Below, piece by piece: positions 15,527 through 24,152 of a stretch of 64,000 nucleotides of DNA (positions are counted from its first letter, which is position 1; the number at the start of each line of letters is the position of its first letter). The translations under genes and the position numbers were made by a program. The stretch is from assembly GCF_002250115.1 (NCBI RefSeq), contig NZ_CP019985.1:1798001-1862000 (forward strand), in the 5' to 3' direction. The notes beneath the pieces are model-generated. The model made no database searches and was not told the origin of the DNA. It was given only the letters and a program-made list of their open reading frames with translations. The DNA is from Shouchella clausii (lineage in GTDB: Bacteria > Bacillota > Bacilli > Bacillales > Bacillaceae_D).

Positions 15527-16567
15527 ATGACGAATTCAACATCCGTTCAAGCTTTGTTTCAACCGTTTTCAGTTAAAAATATGAATCTGTCCAATCGCAT
15601 TGTGATGGCGCCGATGACTCGCCAATTTTCACCTGAAGGCTTTCCGGGGCCTAATGTGGCCGCTTATTACCGCCGCAGAGCGGAAAACGGAGTCGGACTA
15701 ATTGTGACCGAGGGTACGGTCATTGATCATCCAGATTCGTCGAATCAGGAAAATGTCCCGCATATCTATGGCGACAAGGCATTAAACGGCTGGGCCAACG
15801 TAGTGGCTGAGGTTCACAAAGCCGGTGGCCGGATCATCCCACAGATTTGGCATATGGGTGCTCGCGGCCATGTCGGCGACTATACGGAAAAAGATGTCGC
15901 CGACATAGTGGATGCTTTTGCGCAAGCTGCAGCCGAAGCGAAGCGGATCGGCTTTGACGGAATTGAACTGCACGGTGCGCACCAATATTTGATTGACCAG
16001 TTTTTCTGGGATAAAACGAACCCGCGCACAGATCGTTATGGCGGTGATATGGTGGAACGCACTCGCTTTGCGGTAGAGGTCATCGAAGCTTGCCGCCGCG
16101 CTGTCGGACCGGAATTTCCTATTGTGCTGCGCTTCTCGCAATGGAAGACCAGTGACTATACGGCTAAATTGGCAACAACACCGGCTGAACTGGAGCAATT
16201 TCTGGCACCGTTAACCGACGCAGGAGTCGATGTCTTCCACTGCTCCACTCGCCGCTTCTGGGAACCTGAATTTGAAGGGTCTGATTTGAATCTTGCTGGT
16301 TGGACTAAAAAGCTGACAGGAAAACCAACAATCACCGTCGGATCAGTTGGGTTGGACAGTGAATTTACGAAACTCTTCGCCGAAGGAAAGGGAGCAGATG
16401 TCTCGAACATTAACGGGTTGATCGAGAAACTGGAACAGGGGGAATTTGATCTCGTAGCGATCGGTCGGGCATTATTAGCTGACCCTGCATGGGCAAGCAA
16501 AATCCGCGATGGCCGTATCGACGAACTGACGCCATTTTCGCCCGACGCGGTAAAAACACTTTACTAA
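15527..16567 (+). CDS. NADH:flavin oxidoreductase, old yellow enzyme family
   Basis: 346 residues from an ATG preceded by CTCGGAGGTAGTT. FMN-binding TIM barrel with LSNRIVMAPMTRQF, PQIWHMGARGH, IELHGAHQYLIDQFFWDKTN (the H-x-x-H substrate-anion site), NPRTDRYGGDMVERTRFAVE and the phosphate loop VAIGRALLADPAWASKIRDG. The stretch between the QIWH motif and the catalytic barrel half is shorter than in most family members. The enzyme would reduce enones, quinones, nitro compounds or other electrophiles with NAD(P)H. Regulation by the adjacent TetR protein is strongly suggested by the shared operator. Confidence 0.9.
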   Translation: MTNSTSVQALFQPFSVKNMNLSNRIVMAPMTRQFSPEGFPGPNVAAYYRRRAENGVGLIVTEGTVIDHPDSSNQENVPHIYGDKALNGWANVVAEVHKAGGRIIPQIWHMGARGHVGDYTEKDVADIVDAFAQAAAEAKRIGFDGIELHGAHQYLIDQFFWDKTNPRTDRYGGDMVERTRFAVEVIEACRRAVGPEFPIVLRFSQWKTSDYTAKLATTPAELEQFLAPLTDAGVDVFHCSTRRFWEPEFEGSDLNLAGWTKKLTGKPTITVGSVGLDSEFTKLFAEGKGADVSNINGLIEKLEQGEFDLVAIGRALLADPAWASKIRDGRIDELTPFSPDAVKTLY

Positions 16568-16586
16568 ATGTAATCCTGCAACAACG

Positions 16587-16611
16587 AAGGAGCTGCGCCG
16601 CAGCTCCTTTC
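16587..16611 (+). terminator. Terminator after the OYE gene
   Basis: 11-bp stem AAGGAGCTGCG / CGCAGCTCCTT with minimal loop, followed by TTC; strong stem but poor T-tract. Confidence 0.55.
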
Positions 16612-17069
16612 GCATGAGTGGCGAAATTCTTCAAGGGGAAGCAATGAAGAGTAGCGTCAAGGGATCCACATTTAAATGTTCGATAAAGAATCGATCAAAC
16701 ATTCGATCTGACAGGGTTTTTCATATGAATAATAAGAGTCTGGCCGTACCTCCCACATATTTTGTTTTCGGTTGTTTCGATCGGAGCTTCGCCAAACCAA
16801 TTGTGCAGTCCGAACAGGAAAATAAACGACACCCGATCCCCTTTTACGGAATGGGGGACTCCCGAATGTTTTCTGCACATGTTTAAACACGCCCTTTTTT
16901 ATGTTTTTTTGGCATGGACAAATTTAATGGTAGGAGAAGCCTATGCTTCGCTAATGTACGTCTTGGCCGCAATTAGCATGCATGCGAATCCAAGCCAGCT
17001 CCGATTGTCCTGCATAACAACCTATCCCACTTGGCACACTAAAGGTATGAATAGCCGGAGGAGCCTTTT
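16612..17069. other. Gene-free region upstream of the germination operon
   Basis: About 460 bases with only chance open frames on both strands and no recognised RNA. A forespore (sigma-G) promoter is expected near its right end; a GCATAACAA stretch at 17011-17019 is a poor match to a sigma-G -10 but I find no matching -35 at the right spacing. Confidence 0.35.
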
Positions 17070-18494
17070 ATGGATGTGTTTGGTGCCGATTATGAACAAA
17101 ATAAGAAAAAATTGGTCGAGGAAATAGGCGATCAAGCCGACTTGACGATTAAATATGCGTACGCGACTTCATTGGATAAGCAGTTGACGTTTTTTTATTT
17201 CGGAGAAGCGGACATGCAAAGAATGGAGAGCTGCCTTCGCTACCTAAATGGGTTGCCAGCTGCTTATTTTAAAAAGAGGGGCAGCGAGGTGGAGCGGGCG
17301 AAACCATCGATTAGCTATGCGGAGTCGGTACAAGTTGATGTCAAAAAAGCGGTGAAGTCGCTTTATTTGGACCGGGTTGTCTTGCTGTTGGAGGGCGTCC
17401 CGTTTGCGTATGTGTTGCAGTTAAAAAAGGGAATGAACCGCAACGTGGAGCAGCCGACAATTGAACCGGTTATCCGCGGTCCGAAAGTGTCGTTTATTGA
17501 AGATCTAAACGCAAACATTGCCTTAGTACGCCAGTATGGCGATGACGAAAACCTCATTGTTGCTGAACATGTCGTCCACTATAAAAACAAACAAAAGACG
17601 ATCCGCTACATTCACCATAAAGAAAAAACAGAGCCTGCTGTTGTCGACGAGGTGGCCGAGCGCCTGAAGGGGATTAAACACGCCAACATTGAGGATTCTG
17701 GCAAAGTTGAAAGTTTTTTGGACAACTCGCCTTTGTACTCGCCGTTTCCGCAAATCCAGACAACGGAGCGGGTTGACCGGATTTTAGGGGGCCTGGAAGA
17801 AGGGCGCGTCGCCATCTTCGTCGACGGCTCGCCGTTTGCGATTATGGTGCCAACCACGTTTGAACAGCAACTGCAAGCGGCGGACGATTATTATGAGCGC
17901 TGGATGATCAGCTCCCTCATTCGCATACTCCGTTACATAGCCTTAATCATTACGTTGTTTGTCGCACCTGTTTATATCGCCCTTGTCTCTTTCCATCAAG
18001 GGCTCATACCGGACGAACTGTCGCTCACGATCATGAATACACGAATGAACGTGCCATTTCCAGCAGCTGGCGAAGTCGTCGTGATGACGCTCTTTATTGA
18101 ACTATTGCGTGAGGCGAGTATTCGCCTCCCTTCTCCTCTTGGGCAGACAATCGGCCTTGTTGGCGGCGTTGTCGTCGGCCAAGCAGTCGTTGAGGCCCAT
18201 ATTGTCAGTTCAATCATGGTCATCATTATTGCACTGACGGCAATTTCGTCTTTTGCCGTGCCGATGTATAACTTAAGTCTTTCTTTTCGACTGCTTAGCT
18301 TTATCGCCATCGTATTTGCCTCCACATTTGGGTTGTTTGGCGTCGTCTGTTTCTTTATTGGGCTAACCATCCATTTAGCAAGCTTGCACAACTATGGCGT
18401 CCATTATTTTTCGCTCAAGTTTTCATTCAAAAAACATGGCATTTACGATGCCATCCTCCGTTTGCCGACTGTACTGAAGGATAAGAAGGGGTGA
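17070..18494 (+). CDS. Spore germination receptor A subunit (GerKA/GerAA type)
   Basis: 474 residues from the ATG at 17070 (CCGGAGGAGCC upstream). The N-terminal soluble domain (about 1-280) contains the GerA signatures GRVAIFVDGSPFAIMVPTTF and DDYYERWMISSLIRILRYIA. The C-terminal part holds four to five membrane helices with IRLPSPLGQTIGLVGGVVVG and AVPMYNLSLSFRLLSF. In the spore inner membrane it forms a nutrient-gated channel with the B and C subunits encoded next. The 4-bp overlap with gerB shows a tight operon. Which nutrient is sensed is unknown. Somewhat shorter N terminus than typical GerAA (about 480-540). Confidence 0.92.
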   Translation: MDVFGADYEQNKKKLVEEIGDQADLTIKYAYATSLDKQLTFFYFGEADMQRMESCLRYLNGLPAAYFKKRGSEVERAKPSISYAESVQVDVKKAVKSLYLDRVVLLLEGVPFAYVLQLKKGMNRNVEQPTIEPVIRGPKVSFIEDLNANIALVRQYGDDENLIVAEHVVHYKNKQKTIRYIHHKEKTEPAVVDEVAERLKGIKHANIEDSGKVESFLDNSPLYSPFPQIQTTERVDRILGGLEEGRVAIFVDGSPFAIMVPTTFEQQLQAADDYYERWMISSLIRILRYIALIITLFVAPVYIALVSFHQGLIPDELSLTIMNTRMNVPFPAAGEVVVMTLFIELLREASIRLPSPLGQTIGLVGGVVVGQAVVEAHIVSSIMVIIIALTAISSFAVPMYNLSLSFRLLSFIAIVFASTFGLFGVVCFFIGLTIHLASLHNYGVHYFSLKFSFKKHGIYDAILRLPTVLKDKKG

Positions 18495-19606
18495 ATCGCA
18501 TCTTGGCCAAGACAAACGTTTATACGCAGCGGACATTGACCAATGTCCAGTTTGGGGCGGTGTTGATGACGGCGCTTCTCGGTGTGGGCGTGTTAAACTT
18601 GCCGCGGACGATGACTGTTAACATGAATACGGCTGATGGGTGGATCTCGGTCATGATTGCAGGCGTGGCCGTAAGCCTCATTTTTTTGTTTAATGTCTTT
18701 GCCTTCAAGTCTCATCACGTTGATTCGATTGACGTCTATATGGAGAGAGCGTTCGGCAAGTGGGCAAGCAACTTTCTTTGCATCGTGATTGCCACTTACT
18801 TTCTCGTCCAGTCTAGTTGGCAAGTGGTAGCCATGAGCGAAATGATCCGCTATTTTTTACTAGAAGAAACGCCCTATTATGTCGTCATTGGGATGATTGT
18901 GATTTTAAGCGCGTATGCCGTTTTTTATCCGTTTGCGACGGTTGTGCGCATCTGCTGCTTTTTTCTACCGCTCTCACTTATTGTGCTCGTGCTTATTCTC
19001 GGGCTTAGTGCAGAAGAAGTGGACGTGTATCGACTGCGTCCTATCGCTCCAGAAGGATTTTGGCCGATCTTTGCCAATGTAAAAGAGGCGCTCCAAGCTT
19101 TTCAAGGCGCTGAAATTATGTTGCTCATCCTCGCTTTTCTCCGAACAGGCACAAAGCCTAAGAAAAGCGGTGTGCTCGCGTTTTCGACGATAACGATGGT
19201 CTACGTGTTAATTTATGGGATTGTGGTTTCCTCGCTAGGAGTAGCAGAAGTAAAAACGCTCGTATGGCCAACGATTGCCTTGACACAAGCTGCAGAAAGT
19301 GGAGCGTTTTTTTCTGGTCGCTTAAATTCACTACTCATCAGTACGTGGACACTGCAATTTTTTACGACCATTGTAATTGCCTTGTTTGCGACAGTCCATT
19401 TGCTTGATAAACGACTGCCGATCCGTCGTGGCTATTTGTTGTTTGTATGCACTGTACTTGTTTTTGGAATTGGCGTACTGCCACAAACGTTCTACCAAAT
19501 TTCAATGATAGGCAAGTGGGAACAGTATGCTTTTTTAACTATTTTTGCGGTATTGCCATTCCTTTGTTACCTCACGGTTGCTATAAAAAAGAAGGTGAAG
19601 GCATGA
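18491..19606 (+). CDS. Spore germination receptor B subunit (GerKB/GerAB type permease)
   Basis: 371 residues if started at the GTG overlapping the gerA stop; a TTG at 18503 with AGGGGTGA eight bases upstream is an equally good start and would remove four residues. Ten membrane helices in the APC-like Spore_permease fold, beginning RTLTNVQFGAVLMTALLGVG with the conserved VGVLNLPR kink and later LQAFQGAEIMLLI. It binds the germinant in model systems. It overlaps gerC by 4 bp. Confidence 0.92.
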   Translation: MNRILAKTNVYTQRTLTNVQFGAVLMTALLGVGVLNLPRTMTVNMNTADGWISVMIAGVAVSLIFLFNVFAFKSHHVDSIDVYMERAFGKWASNFLCIVIATYFLVQSSWQVVAMSEMIRYFLLEETPYYVVIGMIVILSAYAVFYPFATVVRICCFFLPLSLIVLVLILGLSAEEVDVYRLRPIAPEGFWPIFANVKEALQAFQGAEIMLLILAFLRTGTKPKKSGVLAFSTITMVYVLIYGIVVSSLGVAEVKTLVWPTIALTQAAESGAFFSGRLNSLLISTWTLQFFTTIVIALFATVHLLDKRLPIRRGYLLFVCTVLVFGIGVLPQTFYQISMIGKWEQYAFLTIFAVLPFLCYLTVAIKKKVKA

Positions 19607-20727
19607 AATGTAAGATCATTGCGCTACTTGGCAGTGTGCTGTTGCTTACAGGCTGCTGGGACCACACGAATATTGAAGACTACTCACTCGTCATGGGCAT
19701 TGGCCTTGGGATTGATGCAGAAGAAAAGGAAAAGGTCGGCATGCTGACGCAACTGTACATGCCTGTCGCTGACGACCAAGGCGTTGCCGAGCTTTCTTTT
19801 CGAAACCTTTATACAAAAGGAGAAACAGTCTTAGACGCAACGCGGGAATTGGAGTTAATCGACCAAGGGATATTAAGCGACCATCAACTCGTGCTCGTGT
19901 TTCACGAGGATGCGTTAAGAAAGTGGCGGGCCGAAGAGCTGATTAACCAAAAAATCCGCGACGAACGGGCAAGGAGGGGCATTCGGATATTTGTTACTGA
20001 GGTGCCGTTGCAAACACTGTTTAAGTATCCAACGGAAGCAAAAGTAGCACCTACCTCGCAAATGTTGGATGCCATTGCCCAAAACATCGACCGCTCGACA
20101 AAAGTGCTGCCGCCAGTCACACTTGGAACGTTGTCTGATAACATTAATCGTGGCTATACGATTATCTTGCCAAAAGTGACAATTAAAGATGGAAACCTAG
20201 AGCTAGACGGAGGCCAAATTTTAAAGAAAGGCGTCCATTTAACCGATTCCCTCTCCCCTGACCAAATAACTAGCTTAAACTGGTTTACAGGCGATATAGA
20301 AGCTGGCATCGTTCAGGCAGAAGTGGATGGCTACCGAGTGGTATATGAAGTATTAAGCTCTCGGATAGAGTCTGTTAAAACAACGCTTGAAAACGACAAA
20401 CTTACGATGGACATTTATGTGAAATCAGATGGACGCCTGGCGGAAAACTGGGATCCGAAAGAAAATACGTACGATCCAACTTATTTTAAAAAACTGGAAG
20501 GGTTATTTGAAAAGACGGTAGAAACGCAAGTGGACCAATTCATCAATGACATGCAAACAAAATACGAGGCCGCTCCCTTTAAGCTTGTTAAATATGTACG
20601 CGTACAGCAATACCCATTTTGGAAAAAGAATAAAGACAACTGGGATGAAGTCTTTTCAGAGGCGACAGTCCGCTTCCATGTTGATTTGACGATTACCGAC
20701 TTTGGCATTAGGGGGAAAAGGCAATAG
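19603..20727 (+). CDS. Spore germination receptor C subunit (GerKC/GerAC lipoprotein)
   Basis: 374 residues from the ATG at 19603 (GAAGGTGAAGGC upstream), overlapping gerB by 4 bp. Lipoprotein signal MKCKIIALLGSVLLL with lipobox LTGC at residues 15-18, then WDHTNIEDYSLVMGIGLGID, the family N-terminal motif (C-W-D-x-x-x-I-E). The three-domain GerAC ectodomain follows, ending in RFHVDLTITDFG. It sits on the outer face of the spore inner membrane and is needed for receptor function. Last gene of the operon. Confidence 0.92.
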   Translation: MKCKIIALLGSVLLLTGCWDHTNIEDYSLVMGIGLGIDAEEKEKVGMLTQLYMPVADDQGVAELSFRNLYTKGETVLDATRELELIDQGILSDHQLVLVFHEDALRKWRAEELINQKIRDERARRGIRIFVTEVPLQTLFKYPTEAKVAPTSQMLDAIAQNIDRSTKVLPPVTLGTLSDNINRGYTIILPKVTIKDGNLELDGGQILKKGVHLTDSLSPDQITSLNWFTGDIEAGIVQAEVDGYRVVYEVLSSRIESVKTTLENDKLTMDIYVKSDGRLAENWDPKENTYDPTYFKKLEGLFEKTVETQVDQFINDMQTKYEAAPFKLVKYVRVQQYPFWKKNKDNWDEVFSEATVRFHVDLTITDFGIRGKRQ

Positions 20728-20906
20728 GAAAGCAGCGGTGAAAAAGAGGACGTGTTCGCTGGAATCAAGTTGATATTTAGGGAGAGGGGAGAACACGTTC
20801 TGTTAGTATCGTTCTATGTATGGGCGAGAAAAGCTTAATTCACTATTATTCTACAAAGTGCGACAAAAACAGCTAATTGAATGATGTTGGGAAATATCCA
20901 AATTCC

Positions 20907-20935
20907 TTACAATACGAAAAAATTCCATTTATAAT
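20907..20935 (+). promoter_or_regulatory. Candidate sigma-A promoter of rap-phr
   Basis: TTACAA and TATAAT with a 17-bp spacer, 32 bases upstream of the rap ATG. No clear ComA box (TTGCGG-N4-CCGCAA) is visible around it. Confidence 0.5.
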
Positions 20936-20967
20936 AGAAAGCAACATACTTGGTTTGGGGTGATCGG

Positions 20968-22068
20968 ATGTCTACGGTAGTGCAGGCGGAAAAAGCGGGG
21001 GCGAAAATCGTTGACTGGTATAGTTGCATTATTTCGCGGTCAATCGACCAAGCGATTCTCCTCAAAGAACAAGCCAGCGCCCTCGTAAAAAACATGGAGC
21101 CGAATGACAAGATTTTAGCGTACTATTCACTAGTCGAATTTCGTCATGAAATGCTGCTCAGACAAAACGCAGGAATGAAAGAAGAAGAACGATTTGCGAA
21201 AATTGAACCCATCCTAGAGGACACAGTCGACCATTTACTCAAGTACCTCTATTATTTCATCAGCGGGCAAAATGAATACATCAATGAACGTTACAAATCC
21301 GCGATCAAACTATTCAGGAAAGCAGAGCGTTTATTAGAGTATGTCGACGACGACGCAGAAGAGGCAGAATTTTATTATTATGCTGGATGGGTGTACTATC
21401 GCCTAAACCAATATCCTTTTGCGATCTCATATGCCGAGCAAGCTAAAATGATTTTTGACCGTCTTGGATATGTGGATAAGGCTATGAATTGCCAAATCAT
21501 AATCGCCGCAACCAATTCCGAAGTCAGAAAGTACAAAAAAGCGGATGCAATCTTAAAAGACGCTTTGCAGCAAGCGGAAAGGTATCCTGAAACAAAATCG
21601 CTCATTCTCCGTACTCTCGGACTAAATGCAATACGGAAAACGGAGTGGGAAGAGGCAGAACATTATTTCAAATCTGCCTTAGCGATTAAAGAACATCGCC
21701 AGTCACCAGTAAGTATGAAAAGCCAATACAATTTGGCAAATATTTTATTTCGTTTACAGAGAGATTTGGAAGCGCGGGAGTTTTTTAAAAAAGCGGAAGT
21801 AGGCATTCATTATTATAGAAGTACAGAATATTTGGCTCGGTCTCTAGTCACAAAAGGGCTTTATATTGAAAAAGGAAATTTAGCGTTAGTAGAAGAGGGC
21901 ATTCATCTTCTGAGAGAAAACGCTTTAGAATTTGAAATCGCCGAAGTGGCCGAAGAAACGTCTGATTATCTAGAAAAAGCAGGAAAATCACAAGAAGCAT
22001 TGAAGTATATGAAAGTCGCTTACGAAGCGAAGCTAAATCAAAATGCACTGGGGGTTGTTCAGGAATGA
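20968..22068 (+). CDS. Rap-family TPR response-regulator phosphatase/antagonist
   Basis: 366 residues from the ATG at 20968 (GGGGTGATCGG upstream). The N-terminal three-helix bundle (ISRSIDQAILLKEQASALV, then LAYYSLVEFRHEMLLRQNAG) is the response-regulator-binding region; the rest is a chain of tetratricopeptide repeats (KSAIKLFRKAERLLEYV; EAEFYYYAGWVYYRLNQYPF; EAEHYFKSALAIKEH). Rap proteins dephosphorylate Spo0F or block DNA binding of ComA/DegU, delaying sporulation or competence until their Phr peptide is imported. Which regulator this one targets is not deducible. A phr gene overlaps its stop codon. Confidence 0.9.
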   Translation: MSTVVQAEKAGAKIVDWYSCIISRSIDQAILLKEQASALVKNMEPNDKILAYYSLVEFRHEMLLRQNAGMKEEERFAKIEPILEDTVDHLLKYLYYFISGQNEYINERYKSAIKLFRKAERLLEYVDDDAEEAEFYYYAGWVYYRLNQYPFAISYAEQAKMIFDRLGYVDKAMNCQIIIAATNSEVRKYKKADAILKDALQQAERYPETKSLILRTLGLNAIRKTEWEEAEHYFKSALAIKEHRQSPVSMKSQYNLANILFRLQRDLEAREFFKKAEVGIHYYRSTEYLARSLVTKGLYIEKGNLALVEEGIHLLRENALEFEIAEVAEETSDYLEKAGKSQEALKYMKVAYEAKLNQNALGVVQE

Positions 22069-22184
22069 AAAAATTTCTTTTAACTTTAGTTATTGTACTA
22101 GCATTTACAGGAACTCAAAGTCTAGCCCAGGCAAGTGACGGGAACATTTTTCAACCGCATGATAAAGCGGATGGTGCTAGTTAA
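22065..22184 (+). CDS. Phr signalling-peptide precursor
   Basis: 39 residues, ATG overlapping the rap stop codon (ATGA), ribosome site inside rap (GGGGGTTGTTCAGGA). MKKFLLTLVIVLAFTG is a Sec signal; a likely cleavage is after SLAQA (residue 23). This releases a short hydrophilic tail SDGNIFQPHDKADGAS, from which a penta- or hexapeptide would be trimmed. Family, size and position are exactly those of Phr pre-peptides; the mature signal cannot be fixed from sequence, with the C-terminal KADGAS or internal HDKADG region as candidates. Confidence 0.82.
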   Translation: MKKFLLTLVIVLAFTGTQSLAQASDGNIFQPHDKADGAS

Positions 22185-22258
22185 GTAGCTTTTTTCAATA
22201 CAAAACGAAAATGCCTGTTAAGAAAATAAGCAGTATACTAAAAAACAACACTGCTATA

Positions 22259-22288
22259 ACAGATGGCCGGATAGCCATCTGTTTTTTT
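22259..22288. terminator. Terminator after phr (part of the repeated hag-tail segment)
   Basis: Perfect stem AACAGATGGC / GCCATCTGTT, loop CGGATA, then a T run. The same hairpin recurs downstream of hag at 23211. Confidence 0.85.
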
Positions 22289-22327
22289 GTATTACCCAAG
22301 AAGGTGAAGCACTTGGTTTGTTTTAGC
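22259..22327. repeat. Direct repeat copy 1: duplicated 3' end of hag with its terminator
   Basis: About 56 bases match 23211-23266 with one substitution and one T-run length change. The match includes the reverse complement of the last flagellin codons (QVLQLLG-stop reads leftward from TTACCCAAGAAG). After a 12-base gap, GGTTTG and a few further bases also match hag. This is a flagellin-gene fragment oriented like hag, about 950 bp from the real 3' end. Confidence 0.8.
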
Positions 22328-22370
22328 CGATAGATAGAAAGGGAAACAGACTATAAAAGGAGGCGATTAT

Positions 22371-22565
22371 GTGGAAAGTAAAGAAATAAAGGTAAGGAAC
22401 CATTGGGGAAAATTAACTGTTTGTTTGTTAATCGCTATTGCCATTACATTACCCGTACAAATTTGGGTTGATAGCGGATGGAAAATTGCGTACTTTTTAC
22501 CCGTATTCATGACTGCTTGGGGAATATTCTATATATGGGCTGGAAAGGAAGAAAATAAGAAATAA
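22371..22565 (+). CDS. Small membrane protein, two predicted helices
   Basis: 64 residues from a GTG (AAAGGAGGCGATTAT upstream). Short charged N terminus (ESKEIKVRNHWGK), membrane segments LTVCLLIAIAITLPVQIW and IAYFLPVFMTAWGIFYIWA, then a charged tail GKEENKK. No family recognised. It lies between the two hag-tail repeats, 100 bp upstream of a gene for a secreted protein. Immunity protein for that product is one possibility; nothing in the sequence proves it. Confidence 0.55.
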   Translation: MESKEIKVRNHWGKLTVCLLIAIAITLPVQIWVDSGWKIAYFLPVFMTAWGIFYIWAGKEENKK

Positions 22566-22665
22566 GGCGATTATAGAAAAAGCAGTTTTAGTTATTCTTA
22601 CGGATGGGAAGGTAATTTATAGAAAGTCATCCATTATTAATTAATAATTTTAAGGAGGGACAGTT

Positions 22666-23178
22666 TTGAAGAAAATTTTGGCCCCGACTATTGCCGCTGC
22701 TTTTGTTTTAGCTCTACCTTTTCAATACGCAGAAGCCAACAAAGAAGTATCGTCTTCTTCTCAGGTCAGTCCATTTTCTGACTTGCAAGGAGAGAAAAGA
22801 ATTTCAGAGATTAATAATGAGTTTAACTCAGTGATCGGCATTATGGAAGAAGTGAATAATCGTTACATTGACAGCATGGTGCATGATACGGATGGGGAAA
22901 GTTGGACGACGATTACGTATACGTTTAATTCTGACGGTGTTGAAATGATGTACAATCGTTTACAAACCGCAGAGTCTTTGACTAGTTGGGCTTCCTATAT
23001 AGTTGGATTGGTCCCTAATGTTGGTTTGACAGCTGCTCTTTTACTAAATGTTCAGTCTAACAACATGATCGATGATGCAGTAGCAGAAGCTTATCACATA
23101 AATAGTAGGCTAGAAGTAGAGTTGTACTATGGAAACCATTCGTGGGAAGATGAAACGACTTATCGTGTTGTAAACTAA
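22666..23178 (+). CDS. Secreted protein of unknown function
   Basis: 170 residues from a TTG (TTAAGGAGGGACAGTT upstream). Clear Sec signal peptide (MKKILAPTIAAAFVLALPFQ, cleavage near YAEA-N at residue 24). The mature part is acidic, with EINNEFNSVIGIMEEVNNRY and a central hydrophobic stretch (about residues 103-126, SWASYIVGLVPNVGLTAALL). It contains no cysteine. The mix of an export signal with an internal hydrophobic segment is seen in bacteriocin-like or membrane-acting secreted proteins, but no homologue is recognised. It faces hag convergently. Confidence 0.6.
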   Translation: MKKILAPTIAAAFVLALPFQYAEANKEVSSSSQVSPFSDLQGEKRISEINNEFNSVIGIMEEVNNRYIDSMVHDTDGESWTTITYTFNSDGVEMMYNRLQTAESLTSWASYIVGLVPNVGLTAALLLNVQSNNMIDDAVAEAYHINSRLEVELYYGNHSWEDETTYRVVN

Positions 23179-23210
23179 AGAGAAGGTCTCGTTATCTCCT
23201 TTTAATAAAA

Positions 23211-23285
23211 AACAGATGGCCGGATAGCCATCTGTTTTTTGTATTACCCAAGAAGTTGAAGCACTTGTTGTGGCGCTTGGTTTGC
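23211..23285. repeat. Direct repeat copy 2: authentic hag 3' end with terminator
   Basis: Contains the bidirectional hairpin AACAGATGGC / GCCATCTGTT (23211-23236) that terminates hag and, on the other strand, the secreted-protein gene. It continues into the last codons of hag. See copy 1 at 22259. Confidence 0.85.
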
Positions 23286-24152
23286 TTGAGCAAGCATTGA
23301 TTGAGAAGCTTGGGAAAGAATGTTGCTCTTTGTGTATTCCATGATTTCTTTCGCCATGTCAACGTCACGGATACGAGACTCAGCAGCTTGAAGGTTCTCA
23401 GAAGAGTTGTCCAAGTTAGAGATCGTGTGCTCAAGACGGTTTTGCGCAGCACCAAGGCTAGAGCGTTGTTTTGATACTTGTTTGATCGCATTTTCAACAG
23501 CAGCTAGTTGTGTGTCAAAGCCTTCCTCATCTGTCGCATCTGGATCAGCAAACTTTGTCACATCGATATCGGAAATTTTTAATCCGTCATCGCCTTCAGT
23601 ACCAAGTGCAGTAGCGCTCATGTCGCCGATTTCGATTGTAATCGTTTGTCCTTGGTTCGCACCAATTTGGAAAGTGAAAGAAGCAGGGGCAGAAGCGCCA
23701 GCATCATCTGTTGCGCCTTTCAACAAATCTTTGCCGTTGAATGCAGTACGGTCAGAAATCCCTTTGCTTCCATCAGTCATGCCACCGATTTCTTCTTTAA
23801 GCGAGTTGATTTCATCTTGGATCGCTTGAAGGTCTTCGTCTTGGTTTGTGCCTGTGTTTCCTGCTTGTACAACAAGCTCACGCATACGTTGAAGGATGCT
23901 GTGCGTTTCGTCAAGGGCACCTTCAGCTGTTTGGATAAGAGAGATCCCGTCTTGTGCGTTACGGCTCGCTTGATCCAAACCACGGATTTGCGCACGCATT
24001 TTTTCTGAAATCGAAAGACCAGCTGCGTCATCCCCTGCACGGTTGATGCGTAGACCAGAAGAAAGCTTTTCTTGTGCTTTTGAAGCAGCACCTTGGTTGA
24101 TGCCGAGTTGGCGATGAGCGTTCATCGCAGACAGGTTGTTATTGATGATCAT
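23244..24152 (-). CDS. hag: Flagellin
   Basis: 302 residues from the ATG at 24152; an in-frame GTG at 24161 lies inside the ribosome-site region GGAAGTG. The N-terminal D0/D1 region (MIINNNLSAMNAHRQLG, then SSGLRINRAGDDAAGLSISE) and the C-terminal D1/D0 region (LGAAQNRLEHTISNLDNSSE ... SQASQSMLAQANQAPQQVLQ) are fully conserved. Between them is a short variable domain (about residues 130-200), so this is a compact flagellin of B. subtilis Hag size. Exported by the flagellar type III system and polymerised as the filament. A sigma-D promoter lies upstream and a terminator follows. Confidence 0.96.
   Translation of the reverse strand: MIINNNLSAMNAHRQLGINQGAASKAQEKLSSGLRINRAGDDAAGLSISEKMRAQIRGLDQASRNAQDGISLIQTAEGALDETHSILQRMRELVVQAGNTGTNQDEDLQAIQDEINSLKEEIGGMTDGSKGISDRTAFNGKDLLKGATDDAGASAPASFTFQIGANQGQTITIEIGDMSATALGTEGDDGLKISDIDVTKFADPDATDEEGFDTQLAAVENAIKQVSKQRSSLGAAQNRLEHTISNLDNSSENLQAAESRIRDVDMAKEIMEYTKSNILSQASQSMLAQANQAPQQVLQLLG

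Noticed and set aside
16614-17069. Overlapping open frames on both strands before gerA
   Set aside because: None has a ribosome site, family motif or consistent codon use; treated as chance frames.
20740-20805. GGACGTGTTC ... GAACACGTTCT inverted repeat after gerC as a terminator
   Set aside because: Arms are about 30 bases apart and no T run follows; could be a weak terminator but not supported enough to list.
22259-23285. Transposon explanation for the hag-tail repeats
   Set aside because: No transposase, terminal inverted repeats or short target duplication; the repeat is simply hag sequence, so duplication or recombination is preferred.
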